Positions 45,005-53,379 of a DNA stretch of 64,000 nucleotides are shown here, piece after piece. The stretch's first letter is position 1. Each line of letters opens with the position of its first letter. The notes beneath the pieces were generated by a model, which saw only the letters and a list, made by a program, of their open reading frames with translations, was not told the origin of the DNA and did not search any database. The DNA lies in contig CAKZPE010000021.1 of the NCBI GenBank assembly GCA_937138495.1, forward strand, positions 156,323 through 220,322, given 5' to 3'. The DNA comes from an uncultured Oceanospirillaceae bacterium (GTDB taxonomy: Bacteria > Pseudomonadota > Gammaproteobacteria > Pseudomonadales > Balneatricaceae). The position numbers and the translations under genes are program-made.

Positions 45005-46177
45005 TTACTCCGGCTTACCAGCGCTGATCCAGGCGGCAATCTGATCCCTTTCTGCCTGAGTCATCTGGGTGATGTTACCCAGTGGCATGGCTTTGGTCGT
45101 GATGGCCTGTGCTTCGATCTGGGCAGATTTCTGCGAAATCTCTTCAATGGTATCCAATACAAACCCTGCCGGTGGGCTGGTAAAGCCCGGGTAGCTCGGT
45201 GTGTTGGAATGACACACGCTGCAACGTTCGCTGATGATTTCATGGACCACCTGCGCGCTGACGGCTGTGCTGCTCTGCGGGACCTGTTTGGGGGCCACCA
45301 CAAAGGCCAGGCAGATCATGCCCAGTGCGCCGGCCGGTAAGGTCCAGGCAAACTTCTGTGTCAGGTGACGGGTATTGAAGTAATGGCGGACCAGTACGCT
45401 GATAGCGGCAATACCGGCCAGGATCAGCCAGTTATATTCATGCCCGTAGGTGCTCGGGAAATGGTTGCTGATCATAATGAACAGCACCGGCAGGGTGAAG
45501 TAGTTATTGTGGCGTGAGCGCAGCAGGCCTTTGGCCGGCAGGCTGGGGTCCGGTTGCTGGCCAGCTTCAATGGCACTGACCAGTGCCCGTTGTGCCGGCA
45601 TGATGATACGGAATACGTTACCCACCATTATCGTACCGATGATGGCACCGATGTGGATAAAGGCACCGCGGCCACTGAATACCTGTGAAAGTCCCCAGGC
45701 GGCAGTAATCAGCAGAATGAACAGGATCGCGCCCAGTAACGCCGGTTTCTTACCCAGCGGAGAATCGCACAGCAGGTCATAGACGAACCAGCCAACAACC
45801 AGACTGGCAACACCGATACCAATGGCGGCGGCAGCGCTCAGTTCAGAGCCGGGCGCAACCAGATACAGTTTCGCGTTCAGGTAATACACCACCGCCAGCA
45901 GGGTGACGCCGGACAGCCAGGTGGCATAGGCTTCCCATTTAAACCAGTGCAGCTTTTCCGGCATTTGCGGAGGGGCCAGTTTGTATTTTTCCAGATGATA
46001 AATCCCGCCACCATGAATCGCCCAGAGATCGCCAGACAAGCCTTCACGGGGATTGCTGCGTTCCAGATGGTTCTCCAGCCAGACAAAATAAAAGGACGCA
46101 CCTATCCAGGCAACGCCGGTGATCATGTGTACCCAGCGCACCGCCAGGTTTAACCACTCTACGATATGGGGATCCAT
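45005..46177 (-). CDS. puuD: Membrane urate hydroxylase with C-terminal cytochrome c
   Basis: 390 residues. It oxidises urate to 5-hydroxyisourate, passing electrons to the respiratory chain, and replaces soluble uricase. Eight or so transmembrane helices carry the PuuD signatures RWVHMITGVAWIGASFYFVWLENHL, HWFKWEAYATWLSGV and RHNNYFTLPVLFIMISNHFPSTYGHEYNW. The periplasmic C-terminal cytochrome c domain has heme motif CSVCH near residue 320 and a Met ligand candidate (KAMPLGNITQM). GAGGAG at seven bases supports the ATG. Last gene of puuE-uraD-alc-allA-puuD. Confidence 0.95.
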   Translation of the reverse strand: MDPHIVEWLNLAVRWVHMITGVAWIGASFYFVWLENHLERSNPREGLSGDLWAIHGGGIYHLEKYKLAPPQMPEKLHWFKWEAYATWLSGVTLLAVVYYLNAKLYLVAPGSELSAAAAIGIGVASLVVGWFVYDLLCDSPLGKKPALLGAILFILLITAAWGLSQVFSGRGAFIHIGAIIGTIMVGNVFRIIMPAQRALVSAIEAGQQPDPSLPAKGLLRSRHNNYFTLPVLFIMISNHFPSTYGHEYNWLILAGIAAISVLVRHYFNTRHLTQKFAWTLPAGALGMICLAFVVAPKQVPQSSTAVSAQVVHEIISERCSVCHSNTPSYPGFTSPPAGFVLDTIEEISQKSAQIEAQAITTKAMPLGNITQMTQAERDQIAAWISAGKPE

Positions 46178-46257
46178 CGTTCACTCCTCATCTTAAGTTG
46201 CAGGTATTTTCAACCTGCCAGTATTTTTATTATGCACTTACGTTCCGGCGAGCGGCT

Positions 46258-46758
46258 TCAGGCCGGTAGCAGCTCGATGGCAATGTCTGCCGGAAAATCA
46301 TGTTCGTCACAGTTATGGCCTTCACCGGCCCGGTCGATGACCAGAAAGCTGTCTTCAGCCGCACAGCTGATAACCGGGTGATGCCAGACACCTGTGTGGT
46401 AGTTGATGCCTTGCTGGCCGTCACTGATAAATGCCTGAATCTTGCTGACTTCCGGGGTATCGCCGGGGGGCGCGACCACAATCAGAAAAGGTTTACCGTT
46501 AAGCGGTATAAAGGCCTGGCTGCCCAGTGGATGGCGTTCCAGCATGCTGATTGGCATCGGCATCGGATACGCCTGGGTGGTGAAGATACTGATAATTGCT
46601 GTATCTTCCTGCGTGCCCAGGCTGACATCCGCCAGACGGTGGTAGCGCCGGGTGTTACCCTTGTTGATCATGAAGAAATCCCGGTCCCGGGTTTCAATCA
46701 CATCGCCGTAAGATGCAAAGGCTTCGGCGGTCAGGGGTTGTGGTTTCAGTGTAAGCAT
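46258..46758 (-). CDS. allA: Ureidoglycolate lyase
   Basis: 166 residues (from the ATG at 46758; a GTG at 46764 is two codons upstream). It splits (S)-ureidoglycolate to glyoxylate and urea, the last step of the allantoin branch. The family pattern is clear: LTLKPQPLTAEAFASYGDVIE, GVWHHPVISCAAEDSFLVIDRAG, GHNCDEHDFP. The cupin fold and the HHP motif hold the active site. It lies between alc and puuD in the operon. Urease is not encoded in this window. Confidence 0.93.
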   Translation of the reverse strand: MLTLKPQPLTAEAFASYGDVIETRDRDFFMINKGNTRRYHRLADVSLGTQEDTAIISIFTTQAYPMPMPISMLERHPLGSQAFIPLNGKPFLIVVAPPGDTPEVSKIQAFISDGQQGINYHTGVWHHPVISCAAEDSFLVIDRAGEGHNCDEHDFPADIAIELLPA

Positions 46759-46858
46759 ATTCACCTCATGGTTGCCGCCCTGTGGCTGATGCCGGCAGGG
46801 CAGGCCCGGTTGCCAGGCGGGAGCTTCATCTCTGCGTCTGGCAACCTGTTATCGGGCT

Positions 46859-47854
46859 TTATCGGTCAGTGTTGGTGACCTTGCCGAATAAGCGTAACCG
46901 GCTGACGCCGCCGTCCGGGAAAATGTTCAGGCGCACGTGGGTGATCGGCCCCAGTGCGGCAATCTGTTCCGCGAATTCGTGTTCCTGATGCATTTCAAGC
47001 TTTTGGGATGGCAGCAGTTCTTTCCAGAACAGGCTCTGGGTTTCGATCTGTTCGTCAGTACCGCCTTTTACAAAGGCCGCCTGAATGGAGCAGCTGTCCG
47101 GATAGTTGCCTTTAAAGTGCAGAGTATCAACGACAATGCGTTCGATTTCCCCCGGGTGTCCCAGTGCGACGATGACCCAGTCATTGCCAGGCGTACGGCG
47201 GCGGGCGGTTTCCCAGCCGTCACCCATGTTGATACCACGGCCCGGGTTCAGGATATTGCTCATGGTGCCGAAGTGTTCATCACTGCAGGCCAGGGCACGG
47301 CCACCGTTCAGTGACGCGGCCAGGTCTACCTGTTCGTCGCTGCTCTGTGACGACCAGTCGCGGTGCGGCAGGCCGTATACCCGCAGACGGGCAACACCGC
47401 CATCCGGGTAGATGTTAAAGCGCAGGTGTGTCCACGGGCGGTCATCGCTGATGTTGTGCAGGTGCTGGCTGTTTCCCTGCAGGCTTACCGCCGGCAGAAT
47501 TTCCTGCCACTGCTGAGTGTCGGTCGGGTCACCGTCCGGGCAGAAACAGGCTTCCAGTGAGGCTGAAGGCGGGAAGTTACCGGTAAAGTGGCAGGTATCA
47601 ATGTCCACCCCTTTGATGACACCGGGTACACCCAGGCGGATAACCGTGTAGTCATAGCCTTCAAAACGCTTACGGCGGGATTCCCAGCCGTCCATCCATT
47701 TTCCGTTGTCATCAAAAACACCCTCTTTCCAGACCGGCGCTTCAGGCTGCAGCATGCGGTTCACGTCTGCAAACCAGTCATCGGTAACGAAGATGGCTTT
47801 GCTGCCCAGGCGGGCATCTGCCAGGTTGATGTATTTCAAAAAGTCTTGGGTCAT
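46859..47854 (-). CDS. alc: Allantoicase
   Basis: 331 residues from [22 protein letters not shown]. It hydrolyses allantoate to ureidoglycolate and urea. Two tandem allantoicase (galactose-binding-like) repeats are visible: the first with [40 protein letters not shown] and [19 protein letters not shown], the second with [39 protein letters not shown] and [19 protein letters not shown]. The paired FTGN/FKGN and PDGG motifs are diagnostic. Upstream in-frame codons to 47947 lack a ribosome site. It follows uraD with a 46-bp gap. Confidence 0.96.
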   Translation of the reverse strand: MTQDFLKYINLADARLGSKAIFVTDDWFADVNRMLQPEAPVWKEGVFDDNGKWMDGWESRRKRFEGYDYTVIRLGVPGVIKGVDIDTCHFTGNFPPSASLEACFCPDGDPTDTQQWQEILPAVSLQGNSQHLHNISDDRPWTHLRFNIYPDGGVARLRVYGLPHRDWSSQSSDEQVDLAASLNGGRALACSDEHFGTMSNILNPGRGINMGDGWETARRRTPGNDWVIVALGHPGEIERIVVDTLHFKGNYPDSCSIQAAFVKGGTDEQIETQSLFWKELLPSQKLEMHQEHEFAEQIAALGPITHVRLNIFPDGGVSRLRLFGKVTNTDR

Positions 47855-47900
47855 TGTATCTGTATCCTGCTGAGATGATTGTCGCTGTTGGCTGGCCGGG

Positions 47901-48419
47901 TTACATGGCGCTGAGGCGGAACAGGGCAATTTTGTTAATTTCTTCAAGCGCGCGGGCGAATTCAGCGTCCGGCGAATTGTGTATGCGGGTTTCGAAAGCC
48001 GCCAGAATCTGGTGCCGGTTGCTGCCCTTTACCGCCATGATGAACGGGAAATTGAAGCGTGCTTTATAGGCATCGTTCAGTTCGGTGAAGCGTTTAAATT
48101 CTTCGGCGGTACATTCGTTGATACCGGCACCGGCCTGTTCAGAGGTAGAGGCTTCGGTAAGTTCCCCGGCAACGGCTGCCTTGCCCGCCAGATCCGGGTG
48201 GGCATTGATCAGTGCCAGCTGGGCGTCCTGGCTGGCGGATAACAGTACGCCGGCCATTCGCTGCTGAATCTGCTCAATGCTGTTAGCATTTTCAGGCAGG
48301 CCCTGATCAAAGGTTTGTTCAGCCACCCATGGGGAATGCTCATAGATATCCGCAAAGGTGCTGACGAAGGTGTCGCGGTCCATCTGGCCCGGAGTGCAGT
48401 GTTGAAATTGCTGAGTCAT
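47901..48419 (-). CDS. uraD: 2-oxo-4-hydroxy-4-carboxy-5-ureidoimidazoline (OHCU) decarboxylase
   Basis: 172 residues from [20 protein letters not shown]. It decarboxylates OHCU to (S)-allantoin. The family features are [38 protein letters not shown] with catalytic His in the AHPDL motif, [11 protein letters not shown], and the C-terminal helix [11 protein letters not shown]. Start chosen by GGAAGCG eight bases upstream; the longer frame to 48533 overlaps puuE. It lies 16 bp after the puuE stop. UraH, the preceding enzyme of the pathway, is transcribed divergently from this operon. Confidence 0.95.
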   Translation of the reverse strand: MTQQFQHCTPGQMDRDTFVSTFADIYEHSPWVAEQTFDQGLPENANSIEQIQQRMAGVLLSASQDAQLALINAHPDLAGKAAVAGELTEASTSEQAGAGINECTAEEFKRFTELNDAYKARFNFPFIMAVKGSNRHQILAAFETRIHNSPDAEFARALEEINKIALFRLSAM

Positions 48420-48435
48420 GGCAGATCGCTTCCGT

Positions 48436-49353
48436 TTAAGTGTTAGCCTGAAAAGGGTGAGTAACATGCCAGTGACGGGCGATATCCACCCGGCGGGCAA
48501 ACCAGACCCGCTCATGGGACTGGGCATATTCAATAAAGCGTCGCAGGGCGGCGATTCGTCCCGGACGTCCGATCAGGCGACAGTGCAAACCGATGGACAA
48601 CATTTTCGGCGCCTCTGCGCCTTCTTCATACAGGCTGTCGAAGCTGTCCTTCAGGTACTGGAAGAACTGCTCGCCGCTGTTAAAGCCCTGCTGAGTGGCA
48701 AAGCGCATGTCGTTGCTGTCCAGGGTGTAAGGAATCACCAGGTGACCCTTACCCTGATTGTTCACCCAGTAGGGCAGGTCATCGTCGTAGGCGTCACTGT
48801 CGTACAGGAAGCCGCCTTCTTCCATGACAATATCACGGGTGTTGGGGCTGTTACGGCCGGTGTACCAGCCCTGTGGCCGCTGGCCGGTAATGTCCTGCAG
48901 AATGTTGATGGCCTTATAGAGGTGTTCCCGTTCTTCTTCCTTGCTGAGTGTCTGATAATCAATCCAGCGGTAACCGTGGCTGCAGATTTCATGGCCTGCC
49001 TGATGCATTGCCTGAATCACTTCCGGATAACGCTGAGCAGCCATGGCAACGGCAAAGATGGTCAGCGGAATTTTGTGTTTGGCGAACAGCTTCAGTATGC
49101 GCCAGACACCGGCACGGCTGCCGTACTCATATACCGATTCCATACTCATGTGCCGGGCACCGGGAAATGGCACTGCACCGGGAAGCTCTGACAGAAAGGC
49201 TTCGGATTCATTGTCGCCGTGAAGCAGACAGCGTTCACCGCCTTCTTCATAATTAAGAACAAAGGATACGGCGATGCGCGCCTGACCGGGCCACTGCGGG
49301 TCCGGTGGGGTATTACCGTAACCGATCAGATCGCGGGGATATGCTTGATTCAC
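48436..49353 (-). CDS. puuE: Cofactor-independent allantoinase (polysaccharide-deacetylase fold)
   Basis: 305 residues, the PuuE type. It hydrolyses allantoin to allantoate without metal, unlike the amidohydrolase AllB. The NodB-like fold is visible: NYEEGGERCLLHGDNESEAFLSE, YGSRAGVWRILKLFAKHKIPLTIFAVAMA, GHEICSHGYRWIDYQ, GRNSPNTRDIVMEEGGFLYDSDAYDDDLPYW and LSIGLHCRLIGRPGRIAAL. First gene of the operon puuE-uraD-alc-allA-puuD. Two operator-type elements lie upstream (49389-49404 and 49414-49425). Confidence 0.95.
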   Translation of the reverse strand: MNQAYPRDLIGYGNTPPDPQWPGQARIAVSFVLNYEEGGERCLLHGDNESEAFLSELPGAVPFPGARHMSMESVYEYGSRAGVWRILKLFAKHKIPLTIFAVAMAAQRYPEVIQAMHQAGHEICSHGYRWIDYQTLSKEEEREHLYKAINILQDITGQRPQGWYTGRNSPNTRDIVMEEGGFLYDSDAYDDDLPYWVNNQGKGHLVIPYTLDSNDMRFATQQGFNSGEQFFQYLKDSFDSLYEEGAEAPKMLSIGLHCRLIGRPGRIAALRRFIEYAQSHERVWFARRVDIARHWHVTHPFQANT

Positions 49354-49388
49354 GGTGACGTTCCTTCTGTATTAAACTGAATGATAAG

Positions 49389-49404
49389 TTGACCCTGAGG
49401 TCAG
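49389..49404. promoter_or_regulatory. RutR-box-like element upstream of puuE
   Basis: TTGACCCTGAGGTCAG compared with the E. coli RutR consensus TTGACCANNTGGTCAA: both TTGACC and GGTCA are present in the right spacing (11 of 14 defined positions). It lies 36-51 bp upstream of puuE. Confidence 0.6.
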
Positions 49405-49413
49405 AATGGAATC

Positions 49414-49425
49414 ATTGTATACAAT
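49414..49425. promoter_or_regulatory. GntR-type operator 1 (puuE)
   Basis: Perfect palindrome ATTGTATACAAT, 61 bp upstream of puuE. It is one of four copies of the TTGTATAC core near purine-catabolic genes and is in the style of FCD-GntR operators. Confidence 0.75.
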
Positions 49426-49529
49426 TTTTGGTTTTATATGCAAAGGTAAGCAGGCTCTTTGCTTTTCATCATTTGAAACAAGTAATAAAGTACTTACATT
49501 ACAGCAGATTAGACTGTAATTATAATAAA

Positions 49530-49539
49530 TTGTATACAA
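49530..49539. promoter_or_regulatory. GntR-type operator 2 (uraH)
   Basis: TTGTATACAA, a perfect 10-bp palindrome, 110 bp upstream of uraH and within the shared AT-rich puuE/uraH control region. Confidence 0.75.
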
Positions 49540-49648
49540 AATGAGTTTATTTTTGTTTCATAAGTATTATAGTTCAGCTATTCATTAATGACTTAATACG
49601 CGCAGAACGTTTTCCGTCTCTGGCATATATAAACAGGAGGTATTCCCG

Positions 49649-49999
49649 ATGGGCTACTTAACAACCCACGTACTGGATTCTGCACATGGCTGCCCGGGCA
49701 GTGATATTCCGGTCACGCTGTACCGTGTTGATGGCGAGCGGACATTGCTGGCGGAGCGCCATACCAATGATGACGGCCGCTGCGACAGCCCGATTCTGGA
49801 AGGCAGTGATTTTGTTGCCGGTGTGTATGAACTGGTATTTCGCGTGGGGGATTACTATCGGGGGAAAGGGGTGTCGTTGCCTGAGCCGGCGTTTCTGGAT
49901 GAAGTGGTACTGCGTTTCGGTATTGCCGATGAAGATGAGCACTATCATGTGCCACTGCTGATCTCACCGTACAGCTATTCCACTTACCGGGGCAGTTGA
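49649..49999 (+). CDS. uraH: 5-hydroxyisourate hydrolase (transthyretin-like)
   Basis: 116 residues. It opens 5-hydroxyisourate to OHCU, between PuuD and UraD. The signatures are MGYLTTHVLDSAHGCPG, HTNDDGRCD and the C-terminal YSTYRGS, the diagnostic PxYRGS-type tail of the family; the catalytic His is in TTHVLD. AGGAGG lies a few bases before the ATG (ACAGGAGGTATTCCCGATG). It is transcribed away from the puuE operon and followed by a strong terminator, so it is monocistronic. A TTGTATACAA operator lies 110 bp upstream. Confidence 0.97.
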   Translation: MGYLTTHVLDSAHGCPGSDIPVTLYRVDGERTLLAERHTNDDGRCDSPILEGSDFVAGVYELVFRVGDYYRGKGVSLPEPAFLDEVVLRFGIADEDEHYHVPLLISPYSYSTYRGS

Positions 50000-50018
50000 T
50001 CTCACATTTTTTAGCAAT

Positions 50019-50049
50019 AAAAAAAACCGGCACTGTAGCCGGTTTTTTG
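50019..50049. terminator. Bidirectional terminator between uraH and LysE gene
   Basis: A8-CCGGC-ACTGTA-GCCGG-T6: a stem with A-run on one side and T-run on the other, so it serves both convergent genes. Confidence 0.9.
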
Positions 50050-50066
50050 TTGTCTGAACTCCGGCA

Positions 50067-50684
50067 CTATTTCAGCAGGACAGCACCGCCGGCGGTGACA
50101 AAGATACCGGCGGTGATGCGGTTGAATATCTGAATTCCGCGGCTCTGTTGCAGCCAGGGGGCCAGCATCCGGGCACCGCCGCCGTAAAACAGCTTACAGA
50201 TCAGATCCAGCACACACCAACTGATAATCATGGTGATCAGCTGCGGTAAAAAGGCGCTGGCCGGATCAATGAACTGGGGCAGAAAAGCGACAAAGAACAG
50301 GATGTCTTTAGGGTTACTGATGCCCAGGCTGAAGGCACGCCAGAACATCCGGGCAAATCCCGGTCGGGAGCCCTGTATCTTGCCGGCGGTGTCTGCCCGT
50401 CTGGCGCTCATCCAGGCCTGATATCCCAGGTAAATCAAATAGGCAGCACCGGCATAGCGAATGGCTGTAAAGAGGTTTTCAGAAGCCAGCAGCAGGGCGC
50501 CGAGGCCAGTTGCCGATGCAGTAAGCAGGATTAAGGAAGCACTTACTCCGCCTGCAAAGGCCGGTGCACTGCGTAACAGGCCATAGTTGATGCTGTTAGC
50601 GACCATCAGCAGGGATAAGGGGCCAGGCACCAGAATCACCAGCATGGAGGCTGAGCAAAAGAGCAACCAGGTGTCGATATTCAT
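50067..50684 (-). CDS. LysE/RhtB-family exporter
   Basis: 205 residues with about six hydrophobic helices. The family signature LVPGPLSLLMVANSINYGLLR near residues 19-39, YLGYQAWMSARR, and the NPKDILFFVAFLPQFID motif near 120-136 are all present. Members export amino acids or related small metabolites. It sits within the purine-catabolic locus between uraH and the purine permease, convergent with uraH. It has no TTGTATACAA operator of its own, so it may be unrelated, or export a by-product. The substrate is unknown. Confidence 0.93.
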   Translation of the reverse strand: MNIDTWLLFCSASMLVILVPGPLSLLMVANSINYGLLRSAPAFAGGVSASLILLTASATGLGALLLASENLFTAIRYAGAAYLIYLGYQAWMSARRADTAGKIQGSRPGFARMFWRAFSLGISNPKDILFFVAFLPQFIDPASAFLPQLITMIISWCVLDLICKLFYGGGARMLAPWLQQSRGIQIFNRITAGIFVTAGGAVLLK

Positions 50685-50731
50685 CGGGTATATCCTGTCA
50701 GGGATTAAATATAAGGGCTGTTACAGTAACG

Positions 50732-50757
50732 AAAAAAGCCTTCCACGGGGGAAGGCA
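50732..50757 (-). terminator. Terminator after the purine permease
   Basis: GCCTTCC / GGAAGGC stem with a six-base loop. The plus-strand A6 gives T6 after the stem on the minus strand. It lies about 85 bp beyond the permease stop. Confidence 0.8.
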
Positions 50758-50840
50758 AGGGTTTCGGCCACAGGCCATTCGGATAATAACAGAGGGCACA
50801 ACCCCGTGCAGTGGCGCACCCACGCACGGAGTATCTGTTA

Positions 50841-52178
50841 TTAAAGGAATATAAATTTACTGATAAAGATGGCTGTCAGCACATAGATACTCAGGGAAAT
50901 CTCATCACGGCGACCGGTAAACAGCTTCATGGCGGTATAGGTAATGAAGCCCATCGCTATACCGTTGGCGATAGAGAAGGTTAGCGGCATCATGATGACG
51001 GTAACGATTGCCGGAATTGCATCGGTGGTGTCATCCCAGTTGATCTGTTTCATGCCGGTCATCATCAGCATGGCAACATAGATCAGTGCACCGGCGGTGG
51101 CATACGCAGGGATCATACCCGCCAGCGGTGCCAGGAACATTGCCGCCAGGAACAGGCAGCCAACGGTGATAGCTGTCAGACCGGTACGGCCACCGGCGGC
51201 AACACCGGACGCACTTTCCACATAGCTGGTCACCGGTGGGCAACCGAACAGAGCACCGATGGCACTTGAGCTGCTGTCTGCTTTCAGGGCTTTACTCAGG
51301 TTTTCAATGTAGCCATCTTTACGGATCAGGTTAGCCTTGGTTGCCACGCCCATCAGGGTGCCGGCGGTGTCGAACATGTTCACGAACAGGAAGGCAAGAA
51401 TGATGCTGACCATACTGATGTTCAGCGCCCCCATAATATCCAGAGCCATCAGGGTTGGCGCGATGCTTGGCGGCGCGGATACAATGCCGTTGTACTGCAC
51501 CAGATCCATACTCAGGCCAATACCGGTGACTGCCAGAATGCTGATCAGTACCGCACCGAAGACGTTATGGTAGGCCAGTATTGAGATCATCAGGAAGCAT
51601 ACCGCTGCCAGCAGGGTAGAGGGTTCAAGGAAGGTCCCCATGGACAACAGGGTTGCCTGATTGTCGACTACGATACCGGCGGTCTTCAGACCGATCAGGC
51701 CAAGGAATAAGCCGACACCGGCGGTCATGGCAAATTTAAGACTGGTGGGGATACTGTTAAGCAGCCACTCCCGGATCTTATAAAAGCTCATGATGACAAA
51801 CAGTATGCCGGATATGAATACGGCCCCCAGTGCGACCTGCCAGTCGTAGCCCATTTCAGCAACAACGGTATAGGTGAAGAAGGCGTTCAGTCCCATCCCG
51901 GGGGCAAGGCCCACCGGCCAGTTGGCATAAAGCCCCATCAGGAAACAGGCGATTGCTGCGCCGATACAGGTGGCGACAAAGACGGCGCCGTGATCCATGC
52001 CTGCATCAGACATGATATTCGGGTTAACAAAGATGATGTAACCCATGGTTACGAAGGTGGTTAAACCGGCGATTAGCTCAGTTTTGATATTGGTTTTATG
52101 TTCACTGAGGCGGAAGAAACGGTCGAGTAAACCGCGTTCTTCTCTCAGTGCTTGCTGGTCTTGCTGAATATTTTCCAC
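50841..52178 (-). CDS. NCS2-family purine permease (AzgA/GhxP type)
   Basis: 445 residues, 12-14 transmembrane segments. The AzgA-like family is recognised by LTTFVTMGYIIFVNPNIMSDAGM, LMGLYANWPVGLAPGMGLNAFFTYTVV and FLFVNMFDTAGTLMGVATKA. Members import hypoxanthine, guanine or adenine with H+. The start is a GTG, supported by a GAGGAGT ribosome site. It is divergent from the GntR regulator, and a TTGTATACAA operator lies 106 bp upstream. It probably supplies purines to the GuaD/XdhABC steps encoded nearby. Confidence 0.94.
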   Translation of the reverse strand: MENIQQDQQALREERGLLDRFFRLSEHKTNIKTELIAGLTTFVTMGYIIFVNPNIMSDAGMDHGAVFVATCIGAAIACFLMGLYANWPVGLAPGMGLNAFFTYTVVAEMGYDWQVALGAVFISGILFVIMSFYKIREWLLNSIPTSLKFAMTAGVGLFLGLIGLKTAGIVVDNQATLLSMGTFLEPSTLLAAVCFLMISILAYHNVFGAVLISILAVTGIGLSMDLVQYNGIVSAPPSIAPTLMALDIMGALNISMVSIILAFLFVNMFDTAGTLMGVATKANLIRKDGYIENLSKALKADSSSSAIGALFGCPPVTSYVESASGVAAGGRTGLTAITVGCLFLAAMFLAPLAGMIPAYATAGALIYVAMLMMTGMKQINWDDTTDAIPAIVTVIMMPLTFSIANGIAMGFITYTAMKLFTGRRDEISLSIYVLTAIFISKFIFL

Positions 52179-52609
52179 AACTTACTCCTCAGGTTAGAGA
52201 GCCACGAATTATTTTTATAAATGGCGCCCGTTGTGCAGCAACTTGGCATGCGGTACAACTTGTGTACTGAATTTAATAGTAAGATTGTATACAAAAAAAT
52301 CAACTCTCGGGTCAGGTTTTTCTTTTTCACTTGCTGAAATTTCGCCGGGTGTGTCGCCGGAATAGCGGTCAGTCTATTGATTCCGGACAGGGCTTTGTGT
52401 GTACAGAGCAGCCGCTTTTGTGTACTATTTTTGTCTCGCTAGTCGCTTATCACAGGCGTATGTAAAGGTTTGATAATTGCTTGAAAGCTAAGTGATTAAC
52501 CGGGCAGGGCTGTTCAGTGTTGTCTTTTCCACGGTACGTTTACTGCCGCAATAATGGTTTTTCAGGGCGGCAATTGTTTTCAGTTTTTGGTTCAGATACA
52601 GCAGATTTT
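52179..52609. other. Control region between purine permease and gntR
   Basis: 431 bp. It contains the GntR-type palindrome at 52284-52294 and a weak RutR-like half-site (GGTCAG, 52310-52315). The remainder is AT-rich promoter DNA for both divergent genes. No riboswitch fold was recognised upstream of the permease. Confidence 0.5.
52284..52294. promoter_or_regulatory. GntR-type operator 3 (permease/gntR)
   Basis: ATTGTATACAA in the divergent promoter region: 106 bp upstream of the permease and about 316 bp upstream of gntR. It would allow autoregulation. Confidence 0.75.
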
Positions 52610-53362
52610 ATGACACAGATTCCTCCACAAAATCCGGCGGCAAATTCGGTAAAAAGTACGGTTAAAAAATCCCGAAAAGCAGGTAAAACTCAGGATGAGA
52701 TTGTCTATGCGCATATCTTTGATGCCATTCTTGAGCAACGCCTGGCACCCGGAACCAAGCTGAATGAAGAATCCCTGGGGGAAATTTTCGGTGTAAGCCG
52801 GACCATTGTCCGCCGTGCGCTATCCCGTTTAGGCCATGAACAGGTGGTCAATCTGCGCCCAAATAAGGGGGCAATTGTTGCCTGTCCGAGCATTGAAGAG
52901 GCCCGCCAGATTGTGTTTGCCCGCCGGGTGGTGGAAAAAGCGATTACCGAACTGGTGGTGGATAATGCGCAGGACGCCCAGATTGACGCGCTGAAACAAC
53001 TGGTGACCGAAGAACAGGCCTGTGTTGCCAAAGGTGACCGGGGAGCCGGTATCCGCCTGTCCGGTGAGTTCCATCTGCAGTTGGCGGAAATGGCTGATAA
53101 CCCGCCCTTGCTGAGTTTTCAGCGCAGTCTGGTGTCCCAGTGTTCACTGATCATTGCGCAATACGAAAGTGGCTCGACCTCACATTGTTCGTATGACGAG
53201 CACTTTGAACTGATTGAAGCGATTCGTCAGCGTAATAAACCACTGGCACTGCAACTGATGCAGCATCATCTGGATCATATCGAGAATAAACTCAAGCTGG
53301 ACGATGAAGTGTCGTCTGATGATTTGCGGGCTATTTTTGCCAACGTTGTGAGCGATAAATAA
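52610..53362 (+). CDS. GntR-family (FCD) regulator, candidate purine-catabolism repressor
   Basis: 250 residues. The N-terminal winged helix-turn-helix (about 28-92) reads IFDAILEQRLAPGTKLNEESLGEIFGVSRTIVRRALSRLGHEQVV. The C-terminal FCD helical ligand domain (about 100-240) has ARRVVEKAITELV, FHLQLAEMADNPPLL and the metal-type His residues in CSYDEHFELIEAI and HHLDHIE. It starts at ATG 52610; the frame opens at 52517 but the upstream residues do not resemble the family. The TTGTATACAA sites in the cluster are of the type FCD-GntR proteins bind, so it is the likely regulator; effector unknown. Confidence 0.93.
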   Translation: MTQIPPQNPAANSVKSTVKKSRKAGKTQDEIVYAHIFDAILEQRLAPGTKLNEESLGEIFGVSRTIVRRALSRLGHEQVVNLRPNKGAIVACPSIEEARQIVFARRVVEKAITELVVDNAQDAQIDALKQLVTEEQACVAKGDRGAGIRLSGEFHLQLAEMADNPPLLSFQRSLVSQCSLIIAQYESGSTSHCSYDEHFELIEAIRQRNKPLALQLMQHHLDHIENKLKLDDEVSSDDLRAIFANVVSDK

Positions 53363-53379
53363 GGCTGAATACGCGGGGC

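Noticed and set aside
52179..52300. Purine riboswitch upstream of the permease
   Set aside because: None of the conserved loop sequences of the purine riboswitch is present, and the GntR operator gives a simpler explanation of control.
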